Part shown: positions 14,942 through 22,210 of the stretch, one piece after another | How the letters are laid out: every line of letters begins with the position of its first letter | Numbering within the stretch: position 1 is the first letter of the stretch | Virus record (IMG/VR): IMGVR_UViG_3300037493_002267 | Span: 1-30,934 of that record | Reading direction: 5' to 3' (one strand) | DNA from: a virus | DNA length: 30,934 nucleotides | Position numbers and translations under genes: made by a program | The notes under the pieces: generated by a model | What the model was told of the DNA's origin: nothing | What the model saw: only the letters and a program-made list of their open reading frames with translations | Database searches by the model: none

Positions 14942-16170
14942 TGGCGCTACCAGTTGAGAAAGTCGAGCTTGGTTTTGATGAGAATGGGCCAGGAAACTTT
15001 TTTATTCTCGATGATGCGGTGCAGGGCCTTTTAGACAATACCGCCTATGTGTTGGGTGGCGGTTCGTTCTTTTACGATGTGAGCGCCTATGTGCAAGAGA
15101 TTTCGGTGCAGCGAGGCAAGTCGCGTGCGTTAGATCGTTACAGTTCGGGCCAGGCTCGAGTTACTTTCAATAACCGCAACCGCTACTTTGACCCGACTTA
15201 CCTGGCATCGCCGTTTTATGGGCAGATTGTGCCTCGCCGCGATGTGCGTATTTGGTCTAACAATCAGATCGTCTATGTGGGTACTACCGATGACTGGGAT
15301 TTGAATTATGCGCCTAATGGTGACTCTGTTGCCGTTTTGAGTGCTTACGATGGGTTCGCGTTTCTCTCTCAGCAAACTTTGACTGCTGCCACTAACCCGG
15401 TTGAGTTGTCGGGTGCGCGTGTGAATCGCATTCTTGATGATCCAGGTGTTGCGTGGCCGGCTGCTGCTAGGTCTGTGAGTGCTGGTGATGAAACTTTGCA
15501 GGGCGATACTGTCGAGCTAGGTGCTAACGCTCTCGAGTATTTGCAGACTATTGAAACTACTGAGCCTGGCGAGTTGTTTATTGGCAAGTCTGGCAACTTG
15601 ACTTTTCAGGCGCGTAACGCTGTTGCGCCGTCTAGCAGTGCGGTGGTTTTGAGTGATGATAATACGGGCGTGCGCTATTCGAGCGTGAGAGTGGTTTACG
15701 GCTCGGAGTTGCTGTTTACTCAGACTGAGCTGCAGCGCCGTAATTCTGTTGTGACTATTCAGACTAACGATACAGATGCTCAAAGCAATTACGGTATCCG
15801 TACGCTTTCTATAACTGATTTGCTCAATGAAACCGATGCAGATGTTGCCGAGTTAGGCAACTGGCTGTTGGGTCAATACGCCGCGCCTGAGTATCGTTTT
15901 GAGGCTGTTGAGGTGCTTATGTCGCAACTCTCAACAGGTGAGCAAGATTCGCTGTTTGGGTTGGAGTTGGGCCAGGTTTGCAAAATCACTTTCACACCTA
16001 ACGGCATTGCGCCGGCGATTGTGAAGTTTGCGCGAGTCATCTCGATCACTCACCAGGCTACTTTGACCGAGCATCGAATGATACTTGGGTTGGGTACGCT
16101 TACAACTAACACATTTGTTTTGGATGACTTGGCGTTTGGTATCCTAGACACAGGGATTCTTGCCTTTTAA
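14941..16170 (+). CDS. Minor tail protein / tail hub
   Basis: 409 aa from ATG 14941 (MALPVEKVELGFDENGPG), which overlaps the tape measure stop. The stretch DRYSSGQARVTFNNRNRYFDP (about 68-88) and the following GQIVPRRDVRIW are typical of actinophage minor tail proteins that act as distal tail or hub proteins. Near both ends a similar segment occurs, FILDDAVQGLLDN (about 19-31) and FVLDDLAFGILDT (about 393-405), suggesting a repeated small motif. It is placed exactly where the tail tip hub is expected. Confidence 0.8.
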   Translation: MALPVEKVELGFDENGPGNFFILDDAVQGLLDNTAYVLGGGSFFYDVSAYVQEISVQRGKSRALDRYSSGQARVTFNNRNRYFDPTYLASPFYGQIVPRRDVRIWSNNQIVYVGTTDDWDLNYAPNGDSVAVLSAYDGFAFLSQQTLTAATNPVELSGARVNRILDDPGVAWPAAARSVSAGDETLQGDTVELGANALEYLQTIETTEPGELFIGKSGNLTFQARNAVAPSSSAVVLSDDNTGVRYSSVRVVYGSELLFTQTELQRRNSVVTIQTNDTDAQSNYGIRTLSITDLLNETDADVAELGNWLLGQYAAPEYRFEAVEVLMSQLSTGEQDSLFGLELGQVCKITFTPNGIAPAIVKFARVISITHQATLTEHRMILGLGTLTTNTFVLDDLAFGILDTGILAF

Positions 16171-16182
16171 TTAGGAGTTTTT

Positions 16183-16713
16183 ATGGCTGGTGCAGGTTGG
16201 CGCACATTCAGTAGCGGTGCGGTTTTGACTGCGGCGCAGGTGCAAACATTTTTACAGGATCAGACTGTTCAGGTTTATGCAACTACGGCTGCCAGGTCAT
16301 CGGCTTTGGGTACGGCTGTTAGTGCTGGCATGGTTTCGTTCATTACAACCGGTGGTTTGATGGACTATTACAACGGCTCGGGTTGGACTGGCCTCAACTA
16401 CACAACTATTACTAATTCGACTGTTTCGGCTTATACCGTTACTGCTAACGATCACAACAAAACTTTCATTTCATCTTCGACTGCAGCTCAAACTATTGTT
16501 GTGCCTGATTTGTTTGAAATTGGTGAGCGTTTTGATATTGTGCGCGATGGCGCTGGCACTGTGAGCATCAATGCTGGTACAGGTGTGACTACTTGGGCTG
16601 GTGCAGGTACTGCCGGTACTGCTAAGAGTTTTGCGATGGGTACTCAGTATTCGGCGGCATCGGTTATCAAGGTTGCGGCTAACTCATACCGCGTTATTGG
16701 TGCGGTGGCCTAA
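16183..16713 (+). CDS. Minor tail protein (tail tip or fibre)
   Basis: 176 aa. The start MAGAGWRTFSSGAVLTAAQVQTFLQDQTVQVY is a signature I recognise from many actinophage minor tail proteins. The second half (YTVTANDHNKTFISSSTAAQTIVVPDLFEIGERFDIVRDGAGTVSI) resembles a beta-rich domain frequent in tail fibres. The ribosome site TTAGGAG lies before ATG 16183. It probably belongs to the tail tip or baseplate. It ends overlapping the first of three tandem paralogues by one nt. Confidence 0.75.
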   Translation: MAGAGWRTFSSGAVLTAAQVQTFLQDQTVQVYATTAARSSALGTAVSAGMVSFITTGGLMDYYNGSGWTGLNYTTITNSTVSAYTVTANDHNKTFISSSTAAQTIVVPDLFEIGERFDIVRDGAGTVSINAGTGVTTWAGAGTAGTAKSFAMGTQYSAASVIKVAANSYRVIGAVA

Positions 16714-17273
16714 TGTCGCTTTTACCGCTGGGCTTGCTCAGTCAGGGTGGCGCTAGTGTTGCGAGTAATTTTGAACTTATTTCAACTAGCTTGCTTTCAA
16801 CTACTACCGCCTCAGTAACTTTTAGCGCAATCCCGGCAACTTACAAACATTTGCAGATTCGTGTTGTGGGCCGTTACACCGCCGCTACTTCGATCAGCAA
16901 TTTGACTTTGCGTTTCAATGGCGATACAGGTTCTAATTATGGGTATCAGTCGATGCGTGGGCAGGGTTCAACGATTACTTCAGCTCAACCTGGTGCATAT
17001 CAAACATCGCTTTTGACTGGCGACATGCCTGGCGCATCAGCCTCAGCCAGCGGTTACGGCTCATCCTTTATTGATGTGATTGACTACACCAATACAAACA
17101 AAATAAAGACAACTAAAACTTTTGGTGGCAACGCGGCTTACCTAGATGTCTTTATTTTCAATGGCACATGGAATAGCACCGCCGCAATCTCATCAATTTT
17201 GGTTAGCGATGCAGTTACCTCAGCATCGTTTGCGGCTGGCACTCGAATTTCGCTTTATGGAAGAGGTAGCTGA
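16713..17273 (+). CDS. Tail fibre/baseplate protein, tandem paralogue 1 of 3
   Basis: 186 aa, beta-rich with no Cys. It shares with the next two proteins an N-terminal ASVTFSAIPATYKHLQIRVV and a C-terminal IFNGTWNSTAAISSILVSDA with LYGRGS at the end. This layout, with an opening strand followed by (S/T)-I-x-F-x-S-I-x-x-x-Y and a closing N-x-T-A-I-S-S-L ending in LYG, suggests a jelly-roll type carbohydrate-binding domain. That is inference, since no family was identified by search. Together with its neighbours it may form host-recognition structures at the tail tip. Confidence 0.7.
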   Translation: MSLLPLGLLSQGGASVASNFELISTSLLSTTTASVTFSAIPATYKHLQIRVVGRYTAATSISNLTLRFNGDTGSNYGYQSMRGQGSTITSAQPGAYQTSLLTGDMPGASASASGYGSSFIDVIDYTNTNKIKTTKTFGGNAAYLDVFIFNGTWNSTAAISSILVSDAVTSASFAAGTRISLYGRGS

Positions 17274-17770
17274 TGCCAAGCGCAATTACCGCATTAGGAA
17301 ATATTGCTTTGACTGGTACTGCTACCAGCATTACTTTCTCAAGCATCAGCGGCTCTTATCGCGATCTTTACATGGTCATTACTATTGCCGGGCTTGGGTC
17401 AGGTGGCATTCCGCTTATCAAAGCTAATAACGATGCCGGCACAAACTACAATGGCACAATTCTTAGATCGAATGGCACAACTCAAAACGGCGTTAATATC
17501 AACGCTTACAACTACGGCACCCAGACAAGTCTTTATGTTTCAAATAGCGGCAGCAATAACACTTTTTTCGATGTTTGGATGCCAGATTATGCGACTACCG
17601 ATAAGCACAAAAATTTCATGATTAGGTCTAATGGTGCTGATTCTGGAGTTGAGATGAATTTAAGCAAGTGGAATAACACAACCGCAATAACTTCATTGGT
17701 TTTGTATTTCGGTAGCGGTCAGAGTTTCGGTATTGGCACAACCGTTGCGCTTTATGGGGTGACTGCATAA
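17273..17770 (+). CDS. Tail fibre/baseplate protein, tandem paralogue 2 of 3
   Basis: 165 aa, beginning MPSAITALGNIALTGTATSI. Shared marks are TSITFSSISGSYRDLYMVIT, W-N-NTTAITSLVLYFG and a final GTTVALYGVTA. The start overlaps the previous stop (TGATG at 17271-17275). It is Asn/Ser/Thr/Gly rich, typical of extracellular phage adhesins. Sequence identity with its neighbours is low outside the ends, so the duplications are old or the middle has diversified under selection. Confidence 0.7.
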   Translation: MPSAITALGNIALTGTATSITFSSISGSYRDLYMVITIAGLGSGGIPLIKANNDAGTNYNGTILRSNGTTQNGVNINAYNYGTQTSLYVSNSGSNNTFFDVWMPDYATTDKHKNFMIRSNGADSGVEMNLSKWNNTTAITSLVLYFGSGQSFGIGTTVALYGVTA

Positions 17771-18291
17771 TGTATGGCACTCTTATCGCATCAAGCACCG
17801 TAGGCTCTGGCGGCACATCGAGCATCGATTTCACCTCGATTCCGCAAACTTATACTGATTTGTTTATTATTCTGTCTGCGCGTACTGTAAATCAGGGCAA
17901 TGTGAGGCTCAACCTAAACTCATCTGCATCGGGTTTCTCTACTCGAACTATGTATGCTACCGGTGGCGGTGGGCCGCTGAGTTTTACTTCTACTGTTGAA
18001 CTTGGCCGAGCAACATTTTCATCAGACACACCCTCTACCAACTTTGGTGCGATGCAGGTGCATTTGCCAAATTATCGAAGTGGCGTATCTAAGCCGTTTT
18101 CGGCTGATTGTTTTGCAGCTAGTTACAACGGTGGTTTCGTTATGATAACCGCTGGTGTTTGGGCTAATAACACCGCAATTTCAAGCCTCTCTTTATTGCC
18201 GCCATCTGGTACTACTTTTCTTGAACATACAACCGCTTATCTTTATGGTATTTTGGTAGGCTCTGGCGGCGCTACAGTTTCTAGCGCATAA
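17770..18291 (+). CDS. Tail fibre/baseplate protein, tandem paralogue 3 of 3
   Basis: 173 aa, with SSIDFTSIPQTYTDLFIILSA near the start and GVWANNTAISSLSLLPPSG and AYLYGILVG near the end, the same pattern as the two preceding proteins. The start overlaps the previous stop (TAATG). The Gly/Ser-rich C-terminal tail after LYG is longer than in the others. It is probably a structural adhesin. The C-terminal position in the operon is typical for receptor-binding proteins. Confidence 0.7.
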   Translation: MYGTLIASSTVGSGGTSSIDFTSIPQTYTDLFIILSARTVNQGNVRLNLNSSASGFSTRTMYATGGGGPLSFTSTVELGRATFSSDTPSTNFGAMQVHLPNYRSGVSKPFSADCFAASYNGGFVMITAGVWANNTAISSLSLLPPSGTTFLEHTTAYLYGILVGSGGATVSSA

Positions 18292-18311
18292 CATCTAACA
18301 AAGGAATGAAA

Positions 18312-18542
18312 ATGGCTCTAACTAAAATTGTTGTAAATTGCGAAACTGGTATTTCTCAAGAGATCGAATTGACCGCTGAAGAAATTGCTGAAGTTGAGGC
18401 AGCTCAGGCTCAGGGTCTTATTGATGATGCTGCACGCCAGGCTGAGGCAGATCGCATCGCGGCCCTAAAGGTTTCTGCGCGCGCCAAGTTGGTTGCTGGT
18501 GAAGTTATGACCGCTGATGAGGCCGCTCTTATCATCGGCTAA
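18312..18542 (+). CDS. Small acidic helical protein at end of tail operon
   Basis: 76 aa from ATG 18312, preferred over ATG 18306 because AAAGGA at 18299-18304 sits at a normal distance. The sequence IELTAEEIAEVEAAQAQGLIDDAARQAEADRIAALKVSARAKL is an Ala/Glu-rich helix, and the end VMTADEAALIIG is typical of small phage proteins after tail fibres that may serve as fibre chaperones or structural anchors. No catalytic motif. Confidence 0.7.
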   Translation: MALTKIVVNCETGISQEIELTAEEIAEVEAAQAQGLIDDAARQAEADRIAALKVSARAKLVAGEVMTADEAALIIG

Positions 18543-18599
18543 ACTAGGTTTAGTTATTCACCGAATCCACGCTTTCGGATCGATAGAAAGTTTGTTTTG

Positions 18600-18803
18600 A
18601 TGGATTCTGGCAACGATAAAATTCTGATTCAGTTGGTTCGCGACATCGCTGAAGTAAAAGCGATGGTGCAGAATTATGCCGACATTGAGTTGCGCGTGCG
18701 CGAGCTAGAAAAGGCGCGTTGGCAGTCTGCCTGGATCACCGGGTTGCTTTCGGCGGCTATTTCTTCGAGCGTGGTTGCTGTGATTCTTAGGTTGGCAATC
18801 TGA
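18600..18803 (+). CDS. Coiled-coil plus membrane anchor protein, XhlA-like lysis accessory
   Basis: 67 aa from ATG 18600. Residues 5-40 form a charged heptad-like helix (LIQLVRDIAEVKAMVQNYADIELRVRELEKA), and residues about 46-67 are hydrophobic (ITGLLSAAISSSVVAVILRLAI), ending at the membrane. This N-terminal coiled coil with a C-terminal membrane span is the pattern of XhlA-type holin accessory proteins. It is placed directly before the endolysin, with the stop overlapping its start (TGATG), which supports a lysis role. Confidence 0.65.
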   Translation: MDSGNDKILIQLVRDIAEVKAMVQNYADIELRVRELEKARWQSAWITGLLSAAISSSVVAVILRLAI

Positions 18804-19276
18804 TGGTGGCCATGCAGTATTTTGAGCCGTTTCCAAAGAATCGCGGCGATGAGTTGGGCAATTTTGCGAGTTATCGCAAGAATCCACATCGCGGCTCTGA
18901 TTGGGGCGCTAAGAAAGCCATCGAGAATAAGCCAATCAAAGCGATCACTAATGGCCGGGTAAAGAAAATCTTTTGGTCTGATGTTTTGGGTCATTGTTTA
19001 GTGCAATCGAGTGGCGATGGTATCAACTGGCTTTATGCTCACCTGGCTGTAAAGCCAACTCTCGAGCTGAATAGTGTTGTGGTTGGTGGCGAAACTGTTA
19101 TTGGTTTGGTTGGTGGCGGTAAGAAGACACCTTCCGGGTCGGCTTCGACTGGCGCTCACCTGCACATGGCTGGTGCAGCTGGAACGCTTGATGTTCACCT
19201 TGCGCCTTACGAAAAATTGGTCGATGTTCACAAACACATAGATGCCAATCTAAAGCCTGTAAATGAGAGAGGTTAG
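18803..19276 (+). CDS. Endolysin, M23-family metallopeptidase
   Basis: 157-aa peptidoglycan endopeptidase that cuts peptide cross-links and causes lysis. The zinc site is visible: H29 and D33 in HRGSD, H80 in LYAHL, and H119 and H121 in GAHLHM. The rest of the LytM fold is present (ITNGRVKKIFWSD, GETVIGLVGGGKK). No signal peptide is seen, so it should need the holin at 19280-19570. No separate cell wall binding domain is evident, so it is a catalytic domain only. Confidence 0.88.
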   Translation: MVAMQYFEPFPKNRGDELGNFASYRKNPHRGSDWGAKKAIENKPIKAITNGRVKKIFWSDVLGHCLVQSSGDGINWLYAHLAVKPTLELNSVVVGGETVIGLVGGGKKTPSGSASTGAHLHMAGAAGTLDVHLAPYEKLVDVHKHIDANLKPVNERG

Positions 19277-19279
19277 CAG

Positions 19280-19570
19280 ATGACTTCAAACAACATCAAA
19301 AGCCGTCTAAGAGCCGTATACGGCGTTTTAGGGGCTATTGCGTGGCGTGGGTTTGGTTTGTTTTTGTTTATTTTGGGTGCATCTGCCGGTACTGGCGCTG
19401 TTGTGGTGGGCAACTGGATGACTGGTGTTTTGATTGCTTGGGCAACTTTGATGCTAGGTGTGATTGGTGCTATCGGTTATGCGATTGCGACTACCGGCGC
19501 AGCTACTGAAGATACTGTGGCTAAAGCGACTCAGGATGCGGTTCAGAAAGCCAGCGACTCTAAGAAATAG
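19280..19570 (+). CDS. Holin
   Basis: 96 aa with two hydrophobic segments (about 15-45, AIAWRGFGLFLFILGASAGTGAVVVG, and 48-72, VLIAWATLMLGVIGAIGYAIATTG) and a charged C-terminus (QDAVQKASDSKK). It sits directly after the endolysin. It would form membrane holes that release the endolysin. It is the last plus-strand gene before the reverse-strand WhiB gene. Confidence 0.8.
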   Translation: MTSNNIKSRLRAVYGVLGAIAWRGFGLFLFILGASAGTGAVVVGNWMTGVLIAWATLMLGVIGAIGYAIATTGAATEDTVAKATQDAVQKASDSKK

Positions 19571-19577
19571 GCAATTT

Positions 19578-19595
19578 CGTACCATAAATGGTACG
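19578..19595. promoter_or_regulatory. 18-bp perfect palindrome between convergent holin and WhiB genes
   Basis: CGTACCAT, AA, then ATGGTACG. No T run follows on either strand, so it is a weak terminator at best. A protein binding site is possible. It lies 11 bp beyond the end of the minus-strand gene. Confidence 0.5.
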
Positions 19596-19605
19596 CTTGC
19601 GCCAC

Positions 19606-19884
19606 TTATGAAATAAGCCGCCCTCGATCTTCAGGGGTTAGGCCGCCATAGATTCCGTACGGCTCGGCAGCCAGGATTGCATAGTTTCGGCATTGCTCGA
19701 TGAGTGGGCAGGTGTTGCACAATTCTTTGGCTATCTTTTCGGCCATGCGTTGCATCACATTATCGGGCTGATCTTCAGGAAAGAATAGATCGGGCGACTG
19801 CTCGCAGGGTACACCGCCAGGCGTTTCTAACACCAATTCCATTAGGCGGTCTTTGGCGTTTTGTATTTGTCGGTGGTCACTCAC
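19606..19884 (-). CDS. whiB: WhiB-family iron-sulfur transcription regulator
   Basis: 92 aa from GTG 19884. The four Cys ligands of the [4Fe-4S] cluster are C27, C56, C59 and C65 (PCEQ and CNTCPLIEQC), followed by the turn GIYGGLTPEDR (about 77-87) that binds the principal sigma factor in this family. WhiB proteins are restricted to actinobacteria and their phages. Phage copies can repress host genes such as whiB2 and affect septation or superinfection. It is divergent from the recombination operon with only 32 bp between starts, so the promoters probably overlap. Confidence 0.92.
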   Translation of the reverse strand: MSDHRQIQNAKDRLMELVLETPGGVPCEQSPDLFFPEDQPDNVMQRMAEKIAKELCNTCPLIEQCRNYAILAAEPYGIYGGLTPEDRGRLIS

Positions 19885-19916
19885 ATAATTAGGGTAATCG
19901 TTGAAAGGGTAATTTT

Positions 19917-20789
19917 ATGGCTAAATTGTTGGGCAACTTTGAGTCGGGTTCGGCTGAGTGGTTGGCGTTGCGCGAGGGCGAGGCGGTGGTTACTGGCACG
20001 CTGGCCGGCATTGTTTGTGGATGGTCACAGTGGGAATCGCCGTTTACTGCGTGGGCGAAAGCGACTGGCAGGATTCCGAGCGAGGTCAAGCAATCGTTGG
20101 CGATGCGTTTTGGCCAGGTGTTCGAGGCTGGCATCAAGCAAGTGTGGAGTGAGCTGAATCCTAGTTTTCTGATTCATGATGAGGTTGGCACTTGGGCGCA
20201 TGATGAGTTTGAGTGGGCTAGGGCCAACCCGGATGGTTTGCTAACTTACCCTGATGGTTCGATGGGTATTTTGGAAATCAAAACTGCTCGAGTGCCGTTT
20301 GATGAGGTGCCTCTGAATTATCGGGCGCAGGTGTTGTGGTATTGCTGGGTTATGGGTGTGCGTAAAGCAAAACTAGTGGCTCTCTTTAGCGGCAACGATC
20401 TGAAAGAGTTTGATATCGAGTTTGATGACTTTGAGTTTGATGCGATTTTGGGTGCTGTGAATCGTTGGCGCGAGTGTGTGCTAACCGGTGTGAAACCTGA
20501 GTGGGATGGTTCTGCCAACACTCTCGAAACGGTCAAATTTATGAATCCGGGCTTATCGGATTCGGGCGTTGATTTGGGCGACTTGGGTATGCATGTACAA
20601 AATGTACAAAATGACTTTGATAAGGCTCAGAATCTGTTATTTGAGTTGAAGTCGCGCACTCTTGATGCGTTGGGTGATTCTAAGTATGGTTATGTCTATG
20701 TCGCAGGTGAGCAGTATGTTGTCTGTACTCGAGCGGTAAACCGCAACGGCGTAGTTTCTCTCAGTATCAAGAAAGGTAAAAATGTCTAA
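19917..20789 (+). CDS. YqaJ-like recombination exonuclease
   Basis: 290 aa. N-terminal GSAEWLALREGEAVVTGTLAGIVCGWS matches the YqaJ (lambda exonuclease-like) start. Nuclease residues are E70 (FGQVFEAG), D106 (NPDGLL), E120 and K122 (ILEIKTA), followed by Q138 (RAQVLWY). It degrades duplex ends to produce single strands for annealing during phage recombination. GAAAGGG precedes ATG 19917. It is the first gene of the recombination-replication region. The partner annealing protein is probably encoded at 21006-21518. Confidence 0.88.
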   Translation: MAKLLGNFESGSAEWLALREGEAVVTGTLAGIVCGWSQWESPFTAWAKATGRIPSEVKQSLAMRFGQVFEAGIKQVWSELNPSFLIHDEVGTWAHDEFEWARANPDGLLTYPDGSMGILEIKTARVPFDEVPLNYRAQVLWYCWVMGVRKAKLVALFSGNDLKEFDIEFDDFEFDAILGAVNRWRECVLTGVKPEWDGSANTLETVKFMNPGLSDSGVDLGDLGMHVQNVQNDFDKAQNLLFELKSRTLDALGDSKYGYVYVAGEQYVVCTRAVNRNGVVSLSIKKGKNV

Positions 20790-21006
20790 CAATGTTTGGG
20801 AATCGCAACTGGAAATCAATCAGATTTTCGATAAGCGTATTGCTTTGGCTGGCGATCAGGTTACGGCTCTCACCGAGCTGGTGATTGCTCAGGGCAAACT
20901 GATTCAAGACTTGGTTGAGTTGGTCAAACCGACAACACCGACAACACCGACAACACCGACAAGCTGCCAGGCACGCCATTGTGCATGTGCAGATGGTGAG
21001 ATGTAA
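20782..21006 (+). CDS. Small protein with Pro/Thr repeat and Cys-rich tail
   Basis: 74 aa. Residues 1-48 are helical and charged (QLEINQIFDKRIALAGDQVT, LTELVIAQGKLIQDLVELV). Then comes a PTT repeat (PTTPTTPTTPTS) and a short Cys/His tail (CQARHCACADGEM). AAGAAAGG inside the upstream gene supports ATG 20782, giving an 8-nt overlap. It lies between the exonuclease and the putative annealing protein, so it may be an accessory factor. The short Pro/Thr linker could vary in length between isolates. Function unknown. Confidence 0.7.
   Translation: MSNNVWESQLEINQIFDKRIALAGDQVTALTELVIAQGKLIQDLVELVKPTTPTTPTTPTSCQARHCACADGEM
20929..20962 (+). repeat. 9-bp tandem repeat (CCGACAACA), 3.8 copies
   Basis: CCGACAACA is repeated at 20929-20937, 20938-20946 and 20947-20955, with a partial fourth copy to 20962. 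It encodes the Pro-Thr-Thr linker of the 74-aa protein. It is in frame, so copy number changes would not disrupt the gene. Confidence 0.85.
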
Positions 21007-21518
21007 TGGCATCTTTCAACCTGGCTGATTACGAAACCGTTGAGCAGCGCCACGCTCGAGTCATCAAGCAATACCCGGATTTGAGGTGCATCTTGGTGAA
21101 TCACACAACACCGGCAGATCGTGCCGTTGGCATGTGGGTGGTCGAGGCTCGGGTTTACCTAAATGCCGCAGATCAGGCCGCCGATTTGCCTAAAGCAACT
21201 GAGTGGGCTTTTGAGATTGACGGCGCTGGAATGGCCAACAAAACATCGGCCCTCGAAAACGCAAACACATCGGCTCTTGGCAGGTGTTTGAGGTGGGCTA
21301 TTGGTGGCTCTAAGGGTGCAAGCCGAGAAGAAATGCAAAAGGTCGCTGGCGGTCAAACACCGGCTAAACGCGACTTTGTGGCAGAGGCAGACAAACTAGC
21401 ATTGACTTATGATGTTGATGGTTTGCGGTTGCTCTACACCGATGCGGTGGCTGCCGGCGCTCAGGCAAAGATTTTAGAGAAAATCAAAGCCTATGGATCA
21501 GAAGTTTCTAAACCTTAA
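21006..21518 (+). CDS. Candidate single-strand annealing or recombination mediator protein
   Basis: 170 aa. A beta-rich N-terminal half (DLRCILVNHTTPADRAVGMWVVEARVYLN) is followed by the segment TSALENANTSALGRCLRWAIGG (about 81-102), a pattern present in phage proteins found beside YqaJ or Cas4-type nucleases. The C-terminus is helical. No confident family name can be given, and ERF, RecT and Rad52-like signatures are not clear. Its position right after the exonuclease module suggests it is the annealing partner. It overlaps the preceding stop by one nt. Confidence 0.55.
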   Translation: MASFNLADYETVEQRHARVIKQYPDLRCILVNHTTPADRAVGMWVVEARVYLNAADQAADLPKATEWAFEIDGAGMANKTSALENANTSALGRCLRWAIGGSKGASREEMQKVAGGQTPAKRDFVAEADKLALTYDVDGLRLLYTDAVAAGAQAKILEKIKAYGSEVSKP

Positions 21519-21660
21519 AATTCTGTTGGCCTCAATTATTGAGCTGCAAGAGTTGATTGATTACGCATTTTTTAGCGGCCAGCATTACCTATTGCCTGGC
21601 TTGATTGATTTACAAAAAGAGAGGTTGGCTCATCTTGATAACACCCGATCAGGTAATTAG
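21493..21660 (+). CDS. Small helical protein overlapping two neighbours
   Basis: 55 aa from ATG 21493 (MDQKFLNLKILLASIIELQE) to TAG 21658-21660. The start lies inside the end of the preceding gene (26-nt overlap), and the stop lies 26 nt after the chosen start of the next gene. Leu/Ile-rich helices dominate, with no motif. It fills what would otherwise be a gap of about 115 nt, which supports it being real. The start codon region has no strong ribosome site, so translation may depend on coupling. Unknown function. Confidence 0.5.
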   Translation: MDQKFLNLKILLASIIELQELIDYAFFSGQHYLLPGLIDLQKERLAHLDNTRSGN

Positions 21661-21970
21661 CGAGATTCAGCGTTTGACTGGTGAGGCATCGAAAGCGCCT
21701 CAAGCCATTTATGAGGCCGAAACTCAGGTGGCCGAAAAGCAACTGGCTTATGACCGCAAATCTGCGCTCGAGTTTATGAATGCTCAGGGTACTGTTGCGG
21801 ATCGTGAAAATTTGGCCAAGTTGAGTGCAGGTACTGAGCGTTTTGAGTTGGAGTTGGCTAAGGCTGAGCTGAATCGGGTCAAGAATAAGGCTAAGCAACT
21901 TGCAGATGCTGGCGTTTTGACGGCGAGCATTGGCCGCCAGGTGGAGTTGATTTACCGCAACGCTGGCTAA
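21635..21970 (+). CDS. Unknown coiled-coil recombination-region protein
   Basis: 111 aa from TTG 21635, with AGAGAGG at 21617-21623. Another TTG at 21605 is possible and would add 10 residues. The sequence is charged and helical (EAETQVAEKQLAYDRKSALEFMNAQGTVADRENLAKLSAGTERF ...) and resembles hypothetical proteins common in actinophage recombination operons with a conserved G-(S/T)-V-A-D-R-E element. Likely role in DNA metabolism, by position only. Confidence 0.65.
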   Translation: MITPDQVISEIQRLTGEASKAPQAIYEAETQVAEKQLAYDRKSALEFMNAQGTVADRENLAKLSAGTERFELELAKAELNRVKNKAKQLADAGVLTASIGRQVELIYRNAG

Positions 21971-21979
21971 TCTTGGATT

Positions 21980-22210
21980 ATGTCTATTAGCAACTCTTGC
22001 GGCTTTTGTGGGTCATCTTTTGAGGTGTCGCACAATCAAGAGGTTAGGTTGTGGCGCGAGTGGCGTGATACTCACAAATGTGAGGCAAGCCCGGATGTGA
22101 CCGAAACTGCAATTATGACTTCAGCGGATACAACTACTGAGCGTATTGGGTTTCAGATGAGATCGCTCAACATCGAGCTGCCGGATAAGCCGGGCTGGGA
22201 TGATGAATGA
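21980..22210 (+). CDS. Unknown small protein with N-terminal zinc-finger-like Cys pattern
   Basis: 76 aa. CGFCGSSFEVSHNQ and later THKC (C7, C10, H32, C34) could form a small zinc finger, and the C-terminal half is acidic. It overlaps the next gene's start by 4 nt (ATGA at 22207-22210). Such small zinc-binding proteins often accompany HNH genes in these phages. No specific role can be named. Confidence 0.65.
   Translation: MSISNSCGFCGSSFEVSHNQEVRLWREWRDTHKCEASPDVTETAIMTSADTTTERIGFQMRSLNIELPDKPGWDDE

Noticed and set aside
18543-18599. Hairpin after the tail operon (AACTA/TAGTT) as terminator
   Set aside because: The stem is only about 5 bp and A/T-rich with no T run. Not supportable.
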